Below, piece after piece: positions 36,966-43,915 of a DNA stretch of 64,000 nt. The first letter of the stretch is position 1; each line of letters begins with the position of its first letter. A program made the translations under genes and the position numbers. The DNA is taken from positions 496,001 to 560,000 of the forward strand of contig NZ_BCAG01000006.1 of assembly GCF_001293685.1 (NCBI RefSeq), given 5' to 3'. The DNA comes from Desulfatitalea tepidiphila. Lineage in GTDB: Bacteria; Desulfobacterota; Desulfobacteria; Desulfobacterales; Desulfosarcinaceae. The notes beneath the pieces are model-generated. The model was not told where the DNA came from. It worked only from the letters and a program-made list of their open reading frames with translations, and did no database searches.

Positions 36966-37124
36966 GACTAACTTGTGCCCGTTCACAAATAGGCAAATTG
37001 GGTCGAGATCAAGGCGCGCGAAAAATTTAACCGCAGGCATATGGTCGATATTCCGAGGATTAAATTTTTCGCGCAACGCAGATATCGGCCCAATTGGCCA
37101 TTTGTGGATGGGCACTGACTAACT
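36966..37124. repeat. 139-bp palindromic element with 8-bp flanking direct repeats
   Basis: A near-perfect palindrome spans 36976-37114. The outer arms are TGCCCGTTCACAAATAGGC and, inverted, TGCCCATCCACAAATGGCC; the inner arms contain GCGCGAAAAATTTAA on each side. Two bases outside each end lies GACTAACT (36966-36973 and 37117-37124), a likely target-site duplication. The right copy contains the stop codon of the nitroreductase gene. The rest of the gene-less stretch 36714-36965 shows nothing I can name. Confidence 0.75.
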
Positions 37125-37793
37125 CAACCCGCACCAGGTGGTGTTCTCAGACAGGGGCGCCCGATGGGTTTCAACCCGGTTGGCCGGGTATTCCGGATCC
37201 GGATAGCCGACGGCAATGGCGATGACGATGGTCTTATTGTGATCAATATGGGCGTGCCGCCGAATGACATCCGGATAAAAGATCCCCTGATCTTCGATGC
37301 AGGTCCCTAGACCGTGCTCGAGTGCGAGCAGACAAATGTTTTGCATGACGGCCCCGATATCGAGCAGGGGGCCGACTTCCCCCAGCACCCGGTCGGTGCA
37401 GATGATGATGGCGGCCGGGGCATCGAAAAACCGAAACCCTCGTTCCACCCACTGCTGCCGCTTTTCCGCGTCCTGCCGCTCGATGCCCATCAGGCTGAAC
37501 AGCTGCTTTGCCAGGGCCACCTGCCGTTGCCGGAAGACGCTGTCCCGGGGCCACTGCCCGGTCATGTGTTCGGGACTGCCCGAATGCCCGGACCGAAGGT
37601 TTTCGACATTTTCACTGCGGATTTTGTCCAACACCCGCCCTGACACGACCGTGAATTCCCATGGCTGGGAGTTCAGGGCTGACGGGGCATATGCCGCCGT
37701 CTGGAGAATGGATTCGATCACGCCCGCAGGCACCGGATCCGGCTTAAAACCACGAATGCTTTTTCTTTTACGAATCGCTTCAGTCACATTCAT
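37119..37793 (-). CDS. Nitroreductase-family protein
   Basis: FMN-dependent nitroreductase-like protein of 224 residues: AIRKRKSIRGFKPDPVP at the N terminus, AAYAPSALNSQPWEFTVV (FMN and dimer contacts), and VMQNICLLALEHGLGTCIED. The family reduces nitro compounds, quinones or flavins; the substrate cannot be predicted. GGGGGG precedes the ATG at 37793. The stop codon falls within the 8-bp repeat of an inserted palindrome. Confidence 0.88.
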   Translation of the reverse strand: MNVTEAIRKRKSIRGFKPDPVPAGVIESILQTAAYAPSALNSQPWEFTVVSGRVLDKIRSENVENLRSGHSGSPEHMTGQWPRDSVFRQRQVALAKQLFSLMGIERQDAEKRQQWVERGFRFFDAPAAIIICTDRVLGEVGPLLDIGAVMQNICLLALEHGLGTCIEDQGIFYPDVIRRHAHIDHNKTIVIAIAVGYPDPEYPANRVETHRAPLSENTTWCGLS

Positions 37794-38007
37794 CGTTACC
37801 CCCCGGCAGTGGTTGTTTTCCTGTATCTGAATTATCATTCATGCGTTTTGCTATAGTATGCCGCTCAGTTCCAGACAACCACTATAACAGGCGAACAGCA
37901 CCTTCGACCAGACATCGTTCCATGCCACATTACCGGCAGATGGGACGGGAGTTTTGATTCGGCGCGACAAACCAGGGGCACCTTTCAGGCCCGATCGTAA
38001 CGACCGG

Positions 38008-38217
38008 CTAGACGCAAACTCTGAACACCAATTGACAGTAGGCACCCTCTTCTCGGGCCGACTCTGCATCGGATGTCAGTTGCTGGGTTGCCGAAGCGCA
38101 CCACTCGTCAAAAAGGGGATCGGTCCAATCGTAACGACGCAGATCGTCCACCTCTTCGGCAAGGACGTTGGGTTTGCTCCGGCGGCCGGCGCTCTTTTTG
38201 ATTTTCTGCAAGATCAT
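38008..38217 (-). CDS. Small hypothetical protein, 69 aa
   Basis: Frame of 69 codons starting MILQKIKKSAGRRS, with a basic N terminus and an acidic, Trp-containing remainder (DDLRRYDWTDPLFDEW). AAGGGGG lies just upstream of the ATG at 38217. Size and charge pattern suit a small regulatory or antitoxin-like protein, but no partner is adjacent. The longer open frame upstream to 38517 does not look coding. Confidence 0.5.
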   Translation of the reverse strand: MILQKIKKSAGRRSKPNVLAEEVDDLRRYDWTDPLFDEWCASATQQLTSDAESAREEGAYCQLVFRVCV

Positions 38218-38513
38218 GGTGCCCCCTTGTGTAAGGGAGACGGATGTCCTTGAATGGACAACTTCACGCCTGCAGAGGCTCTGGACCGATGGCAGAAGGA
38301 AAGGTGCTGAAATGATCTGATGAGATGGATGTAGTATCCAAGACGAACGGCCAGCAGCGGCGCTGCATGCGATGCTGTTTTCTCCCGCTAATGACCTGCA
38401 AGATGCGATGCGTTTTACGCGAAAACCGTCGCATCCATCCAATGCCAAAAAATAAAGATGCGAGGATGGTTCGTCAACATTCGAACCGGAAGTATTTTCC
38501 CGTGTTGTTTGTA
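38218..38513. other. Intergenic stretch, nothing identified
   Basis: About 300 bases between the 69-aa gene and the UxaA large subunit. Open frames here have no protein-like composition. No terminator or repeat was recognised. Confidence 0.3.
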
Positions 38514-39668
38514 TCAAAAGGCCGGACCGGTGGTATGAATGGCCACCATCTCCTGACCGTTACGTTCGGCCTGGGTGGTCTGCCCGGCGGCCACGGCCTG
38601 GACGAGGCCGATCAACTCTTCACGGGCATCGGGCAGCGCCCTGCCTTCGATCAACGTCCCGGCGTCGAAATCCATGTCGTCGGTCATGCTCGCAAAGAGA
38701 CGGCTGTTGGAGGCGATTTTGACCACCGGCACCGTGGGAAATCCGGCAGGGGTGCCGCGCCCGGTCGTAAAAAGCATGAGCTGGGCCCCGCCGGCGGCCA
38801 TGCCGGTCAGGGAGAAGATATCCGATCCCGGGGTATCCATGAGCACGAGCCCCTTTTTGGATGGGGCCTGGCCATAGGCCACCAGTTCCTGAATAGGCGT
38901 GGTGCCGCCCTTGACGATGCACCCCATGGATTTTTCGGTGATCGTGGAGAGCCCGCCATCCATGTTGCCCGGCGATATCACCATGCCGGCCCGTTCTCCG
39001 AGCAGTTCTTCTGTACGCCGTCTCTGGCCTTGGATCAAATCGACGATTTCCGATGCCAGACGCGGATCAGCCGCCCGCTTGGCCAGGATCGTTTCGGTGC
39101 CGATCATTTCCGTGGTTTCCGAAAGGATCGCGGTGGCCCCTGCGGCCACCAACCAGTCGGCCACCGCGCCCACCAGGCAGTTGGCCGTCAGGCCGGACAA
39201 GGCATCCGATCCGCCGCACTCCATGCCGACGGTCAACTCGGAGAGCGGGCATGGTTCGCGCCGCTGTTGCGCGGCTGCAACCAGCATGCGCCGGGCAATA
39301 CCGATGCCGGCCGCCGTGGCCTTGACCGATCCGCCGGCATCCTGAATGACGATCGTCTCCACCGGTTTGTCCACCTCTCCGATGGCTTCGGCCAGGCCGT
39401 CAACCTTGATCGACTCGCAGCCCAGGCCCACCAGCAGCACCGCTGCCACATTGGGGTTGCGGCCCAAACCGGCCAGGGTGCGCCTGGCGATAAGCACATC
39501 TGCAGTGGCCCGGCCGCACCCTTCGGTGTGGGTGATGATTTTGACATCCGGCAATTCGCGGCCGATGGCCTGGACCACGCCGTTGGCGCAACTCACCGAG
39601 CTCATGACCAACACATGGTTGCGGGTGCCGACGGCACCGTTCTTTCGTCTGTAACCCAAAAAATCCAT
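38514..39668 (-). CDS. UxaA-family dehydratase/lyase, large subunit
   Basis: Protein of 384 residues corresponding to the C-terminal (catalytic) part of altronate/galactarate dehydratases: GYRRKNGAVGTRNHVLVM, HTEGCG, LLVGLGCES, GMECGGSDALSGLTAN, and MDTPGSDIFSLTGMAAGGAQ. Conserved Cys (TEGCG, GLGCES, MECGG) suggest an iron-dependent active site. With the separate SAF subunit next to it, the pair has the layout of two-subunit members such as sulfolactate sulfo-lyase (SuyAB) as well as split altronate dehydratases. The substrate is unknown. AAGGACAGG precedes the ATG. Confidence 0.8.
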   Translation of the reverse strand: MDFLGYRRKNGAVGTRNHVLVMSSVSCANGVVQAIGRELPDVKIITHTEGCGRATADVLIARRTLAGLGRNPNVAAVLLVGLGCESIKVDGLAEAIGEVDKPVETIVIQDAGGSVKATAAGIGIARRMLVAAAQQRREPCPLSELTVGMECGGSDALSGLTANCLVGAVADWLVAAGATAILSETTEMIGTETILAKRAADPRLASEIVDLIQGQRRRTEELLGERAGMVISPGNMDGGLSTITEKSMGCIVKGGTTPIQELVAYGQAPSKKGLVLMDTPGSDIFSLTGMAAGGAQLMLFTTGRGTPAGFPTVPVVKIASNSRLFASMTDDMDFDAGTLIEGRALPDAREELIGLVQAVAAGQTTQAERNGQEMVAIHTTGPAF

Positions 39669-39681
39669 GCGTGTCCTGTCC

Positions 39682-39939
39682 TTACGCGATGATGTTATGC
39701 GTGTGCACCCACTCGCCGGCCCGGATGGCCGTCCTGGCCCGGGCGATGACTTCGCCGTACTTAACGATCGGCGCATCGGACGCGATATGCGCCACCGCCA
39801 CCTTATGGTGGCGCGGAATGTCGGTGACGGCAGGCAGAACTTCCATATCGGCACCGGTCACTGAGTCGCCCCTGGCGATGGACACCACGGCCACGGCCAC
39901 ATTGTCTTGCGGATGGATGCGAATGACGTTCCGGTTCAT
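39682..39939 (-). CDS. UxaA-family small subunit (SAF domain)
   Basis: Protein of 85 residues forming a single SAF/UxaA-N domain (VIRIHPQDNVAVAVVSIARG, HHKVAVAHIASDAPIVKYG, AGEWVHTHNI). The His-rich VHTHN end is typical. It should pair with the large subunit encoded 13 bases downstream. Its ATG overlaps the stop of the DUF169 gene by one base (TGATG), so all three are cotranslated. Confidence 0.85.
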   Translation of the reverse strand: MNRNVIRIHPQDNVAVAVVSIARGDSVTGADMEVLPAVTDIPRHHKVAVAHIASDAPIVKYGEVIARARTAIRAGEWVHTHNIIA

Positions 39940-40775
39940 CACGGCTCCTCTCCCCAGACCTTTTTGCTTCGGGCGATTTTTTTGAGGACGACCTGCCAGG
40001 TGTCGGTGCCCAGAAACGAGGCGTCGTAGCGCCGCAGCATCTCGGCGAACATGTCGAACGGCACTGAAAACGACAGCTCGTCGGTCTTGAAGAACTTGCG
40101 CGCCGACGGATCCCAACCGCCCAGGGCCGCCTTGCGCAGACCGCGCGCCTGGTAGTGGGCCGGCCAGATCACCAGGCTGCCGCAGGCCGCGCTCCAGGGA
40201 GTGACCACCACCTCCGGATCGTTGGTGACGAAAGCGGCCAGCTGATGCAGGCCGCACATGGACTCGGGCCGGGCGAAAAAGAGCACCATTTCAGGTGTCT
40301 CTTTTTCTACGAAAAGAGGCAGCGGCTTGACCACGCAGTATGTGTGCGGCGCGGGTCGCGGATCGATAAAATCGAAGATCCGGCGCAGTGCATCCGGACT
40401 CTCGCAGTAATACTCGCCGGCCATGTGCCCGGGCATGCCCGAGGACACATAGTGGATGATGGTTTCAACCTGGGGCTTGTTGAATCCCAGCCAGAAGGCC
40501 GCACCGAGGCAGCCGAACTGCTCGGCCGAAAAATAGGCGACGGCCTGTTTCTTGCGCGCCCGCCAGATGTGACCCAGGGCGCACGAGAAGTTGCCAAAAA
40601 CGGCCGGCCAGTCGACGGCATTGGCCCGCTCCTTTTCCACGGTGGGCAGATCGCCCGGCTTGGGCGCGAACCCCTCGGCCGGCTTTTCATCGGTGTAGAA
40701 AAGCCCCATGGGGTGTTCGTCGAGCCCCAGGCGATCTAGAAACCTGGACAGTTCATCGATGATCTTCGGATCCAT
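39939..40775 (-). CDS. DUF169-family protein
   Basis: Protein of 278 residues of the DUF169 family, common in anaerobes and often annotated only as uncharacterised. Blocks include CALGHIWRARKKQAVAYF, SSGMPGHMAGEYYCESPDAL and SMCGLHQLAAFV. Conserved Cys and the SACGS motif hint at a cofactor or metal. GGGAGG precedes the ATG at 40775. It is the first gene of the operon with the split UxaA-like lyase, so it may act on the same substrate; function unknown. Confidence 0.75.
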   Translation of the reverse strand: MDPKIIDELSRFLDRLGLDEHPMGLFYTDEKPAEGFAPKPGDLPTVEKERANAVDWPAVFGNFSCALGHIWRARKKQAVAYFSAEQFGCLGAAFWLGFNKPQVETIIHYVSSGMPGHMAGEYYCESPDALRRIFDFIDPRPAPHTYCVVKPLPLFVEKETPEMVLFFARPESMCGLHQLAAFVTNDPEVVVTPWSAACGSLVIWPAHYQARGLRKAALGGWDPSARKFFKTDELSFSVPFDMFAEMLRRYDASFLGTDTWQVVLKKIARSKKVWGEEP

Positions 40776-40870
40776 AAGCACCTCCCTGGCGGACCGGCCG
40801 GCCCGCAAATGATAAAAATCATTTTACATGCTTCCCCGCCCAGCGTAAAGCCCGGCCTTGGAACATGAGC

Positions 40871-41168
40871 GATTCTAACTGAATGCGGCTCATCAAATCC
40901 GGCCCGGGTAGGACAGGTGACCGATGCCACACGCCTTTCGGTCAAGAGCCAGTAAAATGCACGGCGGGCGGCCCAGAAACTCGCTGCGCTCAAACAGTCT
41001 GGGCCGCTTGTCCGCCGTTTGCATTTAACTGGCTCTAAGACCGCAGGCTCACGTGGCCCTGGCCACCTGTCCTACCCAGGCCTGCCTCAACCGTTGCCAT
41101 GCGAATTTTTTTATCAAACGCCTTTGTAACGCACGCCCTTCAAGGTGAATCACATTCAATTAGAATTG
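40871..41168 (+). repeat. Full-length palindromic element, copy 1
   Basis: About 298 bases with terminal inverted repeats ATTCTAACTGAATG (left) and CATTCAATTAGAAT (right). Inside, long imperfect arms (GGGTAGGACAGGTG on both sides) close to a stem AGAGCCAGT/ACTGGCTCT and a perfect 10-bp inner stem GCGGCCCAGA/TCTGGGCCGC around a 20-base loop. It has no coding frame. A direct repeat GGAACAT occurs at 40860-40866 and 41174-41180, a possible target duplication. The rest of 40776-41258 holds only the flanks. Confidence 0.82.
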
Positions 41169-41258
41169 CTGCCGGAACATACGACAGGACCGACGAAAGA
41201 TGATATGGTACGGTCGTGGACATGACGAACCGCTAACGTCCCGAAGGCGACGACACCC

Positions 41259-42380
41259 ATGGCGACTCGCTTGAAATTGCTCTTCCTGGAACCCTTTTTT
41301 GGCGGATCGCACCGCGAATTCGCAGAGGGCTGGATCGCCCACTCCCGGCATCAGATCGATCTGCTCTCCCTGCCGGCGAGCTTCTGGAAATGGCGCATGC
41401 GCGGTGCGGCGCTCCACTTCATCCGCAGGGTGCCGGACCTGGCCCACTACGACGGGCTCATTACGACCGATCTGATGAGCCTGTCCGATTTCAAGGCCCT
41501 CGCCGGTCCCGGTTGCCCGCCGGCCCTGGTCTATTTCCACGAAAACCAGCTCAGTTACCCCCTGGCTCCGGGCGAGCAGATGGACTTTCAGTTCGGTTTT
41601 ACGGATATCACCACGGCCCTGGCCGCTGACCACGTGTTGTTCAACTCACACGCCCACCTGAAGACTTTCCTGGAGAGTCTACCTCGCTTTCTGAAAATGA
41701 TGCCGGACCATGCACCCAAATGGGTCGTCGAGGAAATCCGCGCCAAGAGCGGCGTACTGTATCCTGGCTGCCGAATTCCCGCCGGCCCTGTCGCCCTCAC
41801 GCCGCCCGATGCGCATCAGCCGCCGTTGATCATCTGGAACCACCGCTGGGAATTCGACAAGGATCCGGAAGCGTTTTTCCAGGCACTGGATGTCGTGTTG
41901 ACGCACGGACACGACTTCCGGCTGGCCCTGCTCGGCGAAAGCGGCCGCGCGGCACCGCCCTGTTTTGCCGCGGCCCGGCAACGTTACGGCCGGCGCATCG
42001 TGCATTGCGGCTATTTGACATCGCGTGAAGCGTACTTGAATTGGCTTCGGCTGGGGCACATCGTGGTCAGCACGGCGATTCAGGAGAATTTCGGCATCTC
42101 CGTGGTGGAAGCCGTCCGCTTCGGCTGCATTCCGCTGCTGCCGGCGCGCCTCTCCTATCCAGAGATCATCCCTGCTGTCCATCACCCCCAGGTGCTCTAC
42201 GACACCCCGGCCGCGCTGCATGAAAAACTCATCGAGCTGCTAACCGAATACCACCGCTTCGAACGGCTGCGCGCGGACCTGTCGTCGACCATGAGCCGAT
42301 TTGCCTGGGCGCGCCGCATCGATCCCTTCGACGACCTGTTCGATATGTGGGTGGCAAAACGCGGTTCAATAAAAGATTGA
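41259..42380 (+). CDS. QTMAN/GTDC1-like tRNA-queuosine glycosyltransferase
   Basis: GT4-type glycosyltransferase of 373 residues whose N-terminal half is the DUF3524 domain of human GTDC1 (QTMAN), which adds mannose to queuosine in tRNA-Asp. Shared features are LLFLEPFFGGSHREFAEGW at the start, LPASFWKWRMRGAAL, YFHENQLSYPL, DFQFGFTDITTAL, ADHVLFNS and MMPDHAPK. The C-terminal half has a GT-B nucleotide-sugar site (IWNHRWEFDKDPEAFF, ENFGISVVEAVRFGCIPLLP). A bacterial Q-tRNA sugar transfer is inferred; another acceptor is possible. Confidence 0.85.
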   Translation: MATRLKLLFLEPFFGGSHREFAEGWIAHSRHQIDLLSLPASFWKWRMRGAALHFIRRVPDLAHYDGLITTDLMSLSDFKALAGPGCPPALVYFHENQLSYPLAPGEQMDFQFGFTDITTALAADHVLFNSHAHLKTFLESLPRFLKMMPDHAPKWVVEEIRAKSGVLYPGCRIPAGPVALTPPDAHQPPLIIWNHRWEFDKDPEAFFQALDVVLTHGHDFRLALLGESGRAAPPCFAAARQRYGRRIVHCGYLTSREAYLNWLRLGHIVVSTAIQENFGISVVEAVRFGCIPLLPARLSYPEIIPAVHHPQVLYDTPAALHEKLIELLTEYHRFERLRADLSSTMSRFAWARRIDPFDDLFDMWVAKRGSIKD

Positions 42381-42498
42381 TCCATGCTTTCGCCGGGATG
42401 AGGGAGAAAGCGAAATTCCGTGTCCTGGGCGTACGGGTCGCACACCGCAAGGCGCACGGGATGAGCACGACCCAGTTATTGGGCTTCTCACGGTGCCG

Positions 42499-43416
42499 TC
42501 AATACTGTTTGCGCCGGCCGAACACCGACCCCAGCACATTGAAGGTGTTTTCCACCACGAAAATGGCGTTCTGATCGACGGTGAACACCATCTCCTCCAA
42601 CTGCTTGAGGTAGATGTTGTTGGTGATGGTCATCAGGATATCCTGATCCTTGCCGCTGTAGGCGCCCTTGGCCTTGATGATCGTCGCCTGCCAGCCGCGC
42701 TCGAGCAGGGCCTGGGCGATCTGGGGATTGTCCTTGCTGATAATGTAGGTCAACTTGCGCTGGCTGAACATGGAAAGGACGTAGTCGAGTGAAACCGACG
42801 AAAGAAAGACAAAGATGACCGACGCGATAAACAGGTCGATGGAGAGGTGGGTCAGGGAAAAAGAAAAAAGCACCACATTGAAGATCATGTAAAACTTGCC
42901 GATGCTGAAGTTGAATTTCCGATTGAGCAGAATCGCCACCACGTCCAATCCACCACCGGATCCGAGGGAACGCAGGATGATGCCCGAACCGCCGCCGCAA
43001 ATCACGCCGCCGGCCAGGGCGGCATAAAACTGCTCGTGGATCCCCAGGTCAAACTCGATCAGCTCGTAACAAAGCGCCACCGTGAAGATGGAAAGCAGGC
43101 TGTAGAGCAAAAATCTGCGGCTGAGAAACACCCAGGCCACGGCAAAAAGCGGCAGGTTCAGCAACAAACTCCAGGTACCGGCACTCAGAAAATCGGTGAG
43201 GTAATACAACAGCAGACTGGCGCCGAAAATACCCCCTGTGATGAAGCCATGGGCCAACACCACCGATTTGGCACCAAAGGCATACAGGGCCGAACCAGCG
43301 AGGATCAGCACGACATTCCAGAGCGGCGTATAGGCCAGGTCTTTGAACGAGAAGCGCTTGCGGTGCGTTTCGGGCGCCGGCACCGGCCGGGCAGCGGGTA
43401 ACTCCTTTTGGGACAT
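42499..43416 (-). CDS. YitT-family membrane protein
   Basis: Integral membrane protein of 305 residues: five or six hydrophobic segments in the first 200 residues (family block GFITGGIFGASLLLYYL, GSGGGLDVVAILLNRK) and a C-terminal cytoplasmic DUF2179 domain (YIISKDNPQIAQALLERGWQ). The family is often called a putative membrane transporter; substrate unknown. Convergent with the glycosyltransferase gene. No clear ribosome-binding site. Confidence 0.88.
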   Translation of the reverse strand: MSQKELPAARPVPAPETHRKRFSFKDLAYTPLWNVVLILAGSALYAFGAKSVVLAHGFITGGIFGASLLLYYLTDFLSAGTWSLLLNLPLFAVAWVFLSRRFLLYSLLSIFTVALCYELIEFDLGIHEQFYAALAGGVICGGGSGIILRSLGSGGGLDVVAILLNRKFNFSIGKFYMIFNVVLFSFSLTHLSIDLFIASVIFVFLSSVSLDYVLSMFSQRKLTYIISKDNPQIAQALLERGWQATIIKAKGAYSGKDQDILMTITNNIYLKQLEEMVFTVDQNAIFVVENTFNVLGSVFGRRKQY

Positions 43417-43521
43417 TTATATAACCATTTGTAATAATGAATGAATTATAAACCTTCGACCTTCATGCGGGCAACCTATGAACCCACATCCGGCTTGTCA
43501 AGCCCAAATGCGCGACCGCGG

Positions 43522-43822
43522 GGATTCTAACTGAATTCTATATATTAAATCCGGCGTGGGTGGACTAGGTGGCCGATGCCACACGCCAAGCGGTCAAGTG
43601 CCGCTAAGAATGCACAGCGGGCGGCCCAGAAACTCGCTGCGCTCAAACAGTCTGGGCCGCTTGCCCGCCGTTTGCATTCGAGCGGCACTAAGACCGCAGG
43701 CGTACGTGGCCCTGGCCACCTGCTCCACCCGCGCCTGCCATCTCCGTCGCAATGCGAATTTTATTATCAAACGTCTTTTGTAATGAATGCCCTTCAAGGT
43801 GAATCACATTCAGTCAGAACTA
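43522..43822 (+). repeat. Full-length palindromic element, copy 2
   Basis: About 301 bases, aligned nearly end to end with the 40871 copy, including the identical core GCGGCCCAGA...TCTGGGCCGC and loop. The stem next to the core reads AGTGCCGCT/AGCGGCACT here but AGAGCCAGT/ACTGGCTCT in copy 1: changed on both sides so pairing is kept. Flanked by direct repeats GCGCGACC at 43510-43517 and 43826-43833. It lies between the YitT and HDOD genes. No coding frame. Confidence 0.82.
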
Positions 43823-43839
43823 CTGGCGCGACCCGAGCA

Positions 43840-43896
43840 ATTCCAACTGAAAGGTATTCAGAGTCCGTCCACAAACAGGCAAATTGGGTTGAGATC
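43840..43896 (+). repeat. Remnants of both repeat families
   Basis: Bases 43840-43861 (ATTCCAACTGAAAGG and TATTCAG) resemble the terminal repeat of the 300-bp elements. Bases 43862-43896 match 30 of 35 bases of the left arm of the 36976 palindrome (ACAAACAGGCAAATTGGG). Two repeat families thus abut here, next to the HDOD gene. Confidence 0.55.
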
Positions 43897-43915
43897 TCAT
43901 GGCCGCGCCGTGGGC

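Noticed and set aside
38218-38517. Longer version of the 69-aa protein starting at 38517
   Set aside because: The added 100 residues are Ser/Arg-rich and have no ribosome-binding site, while the ATG at 38217 has a good one.
38514-39939. Naming the UxaA pair as sulfolactate sulfo-lyase (suyAB)
   Set aside because: The two-subunit layout fits, but altronate/galactarate-type lyases have the same motifs, and no sulfonate genes are nearby.
40871-43822. CRISPR or integron attC interpretation of the repeats
   Set aside because: Only two full copies 2.6 kb apart with genes between them, no regular spacers and no cas or integrase genes.
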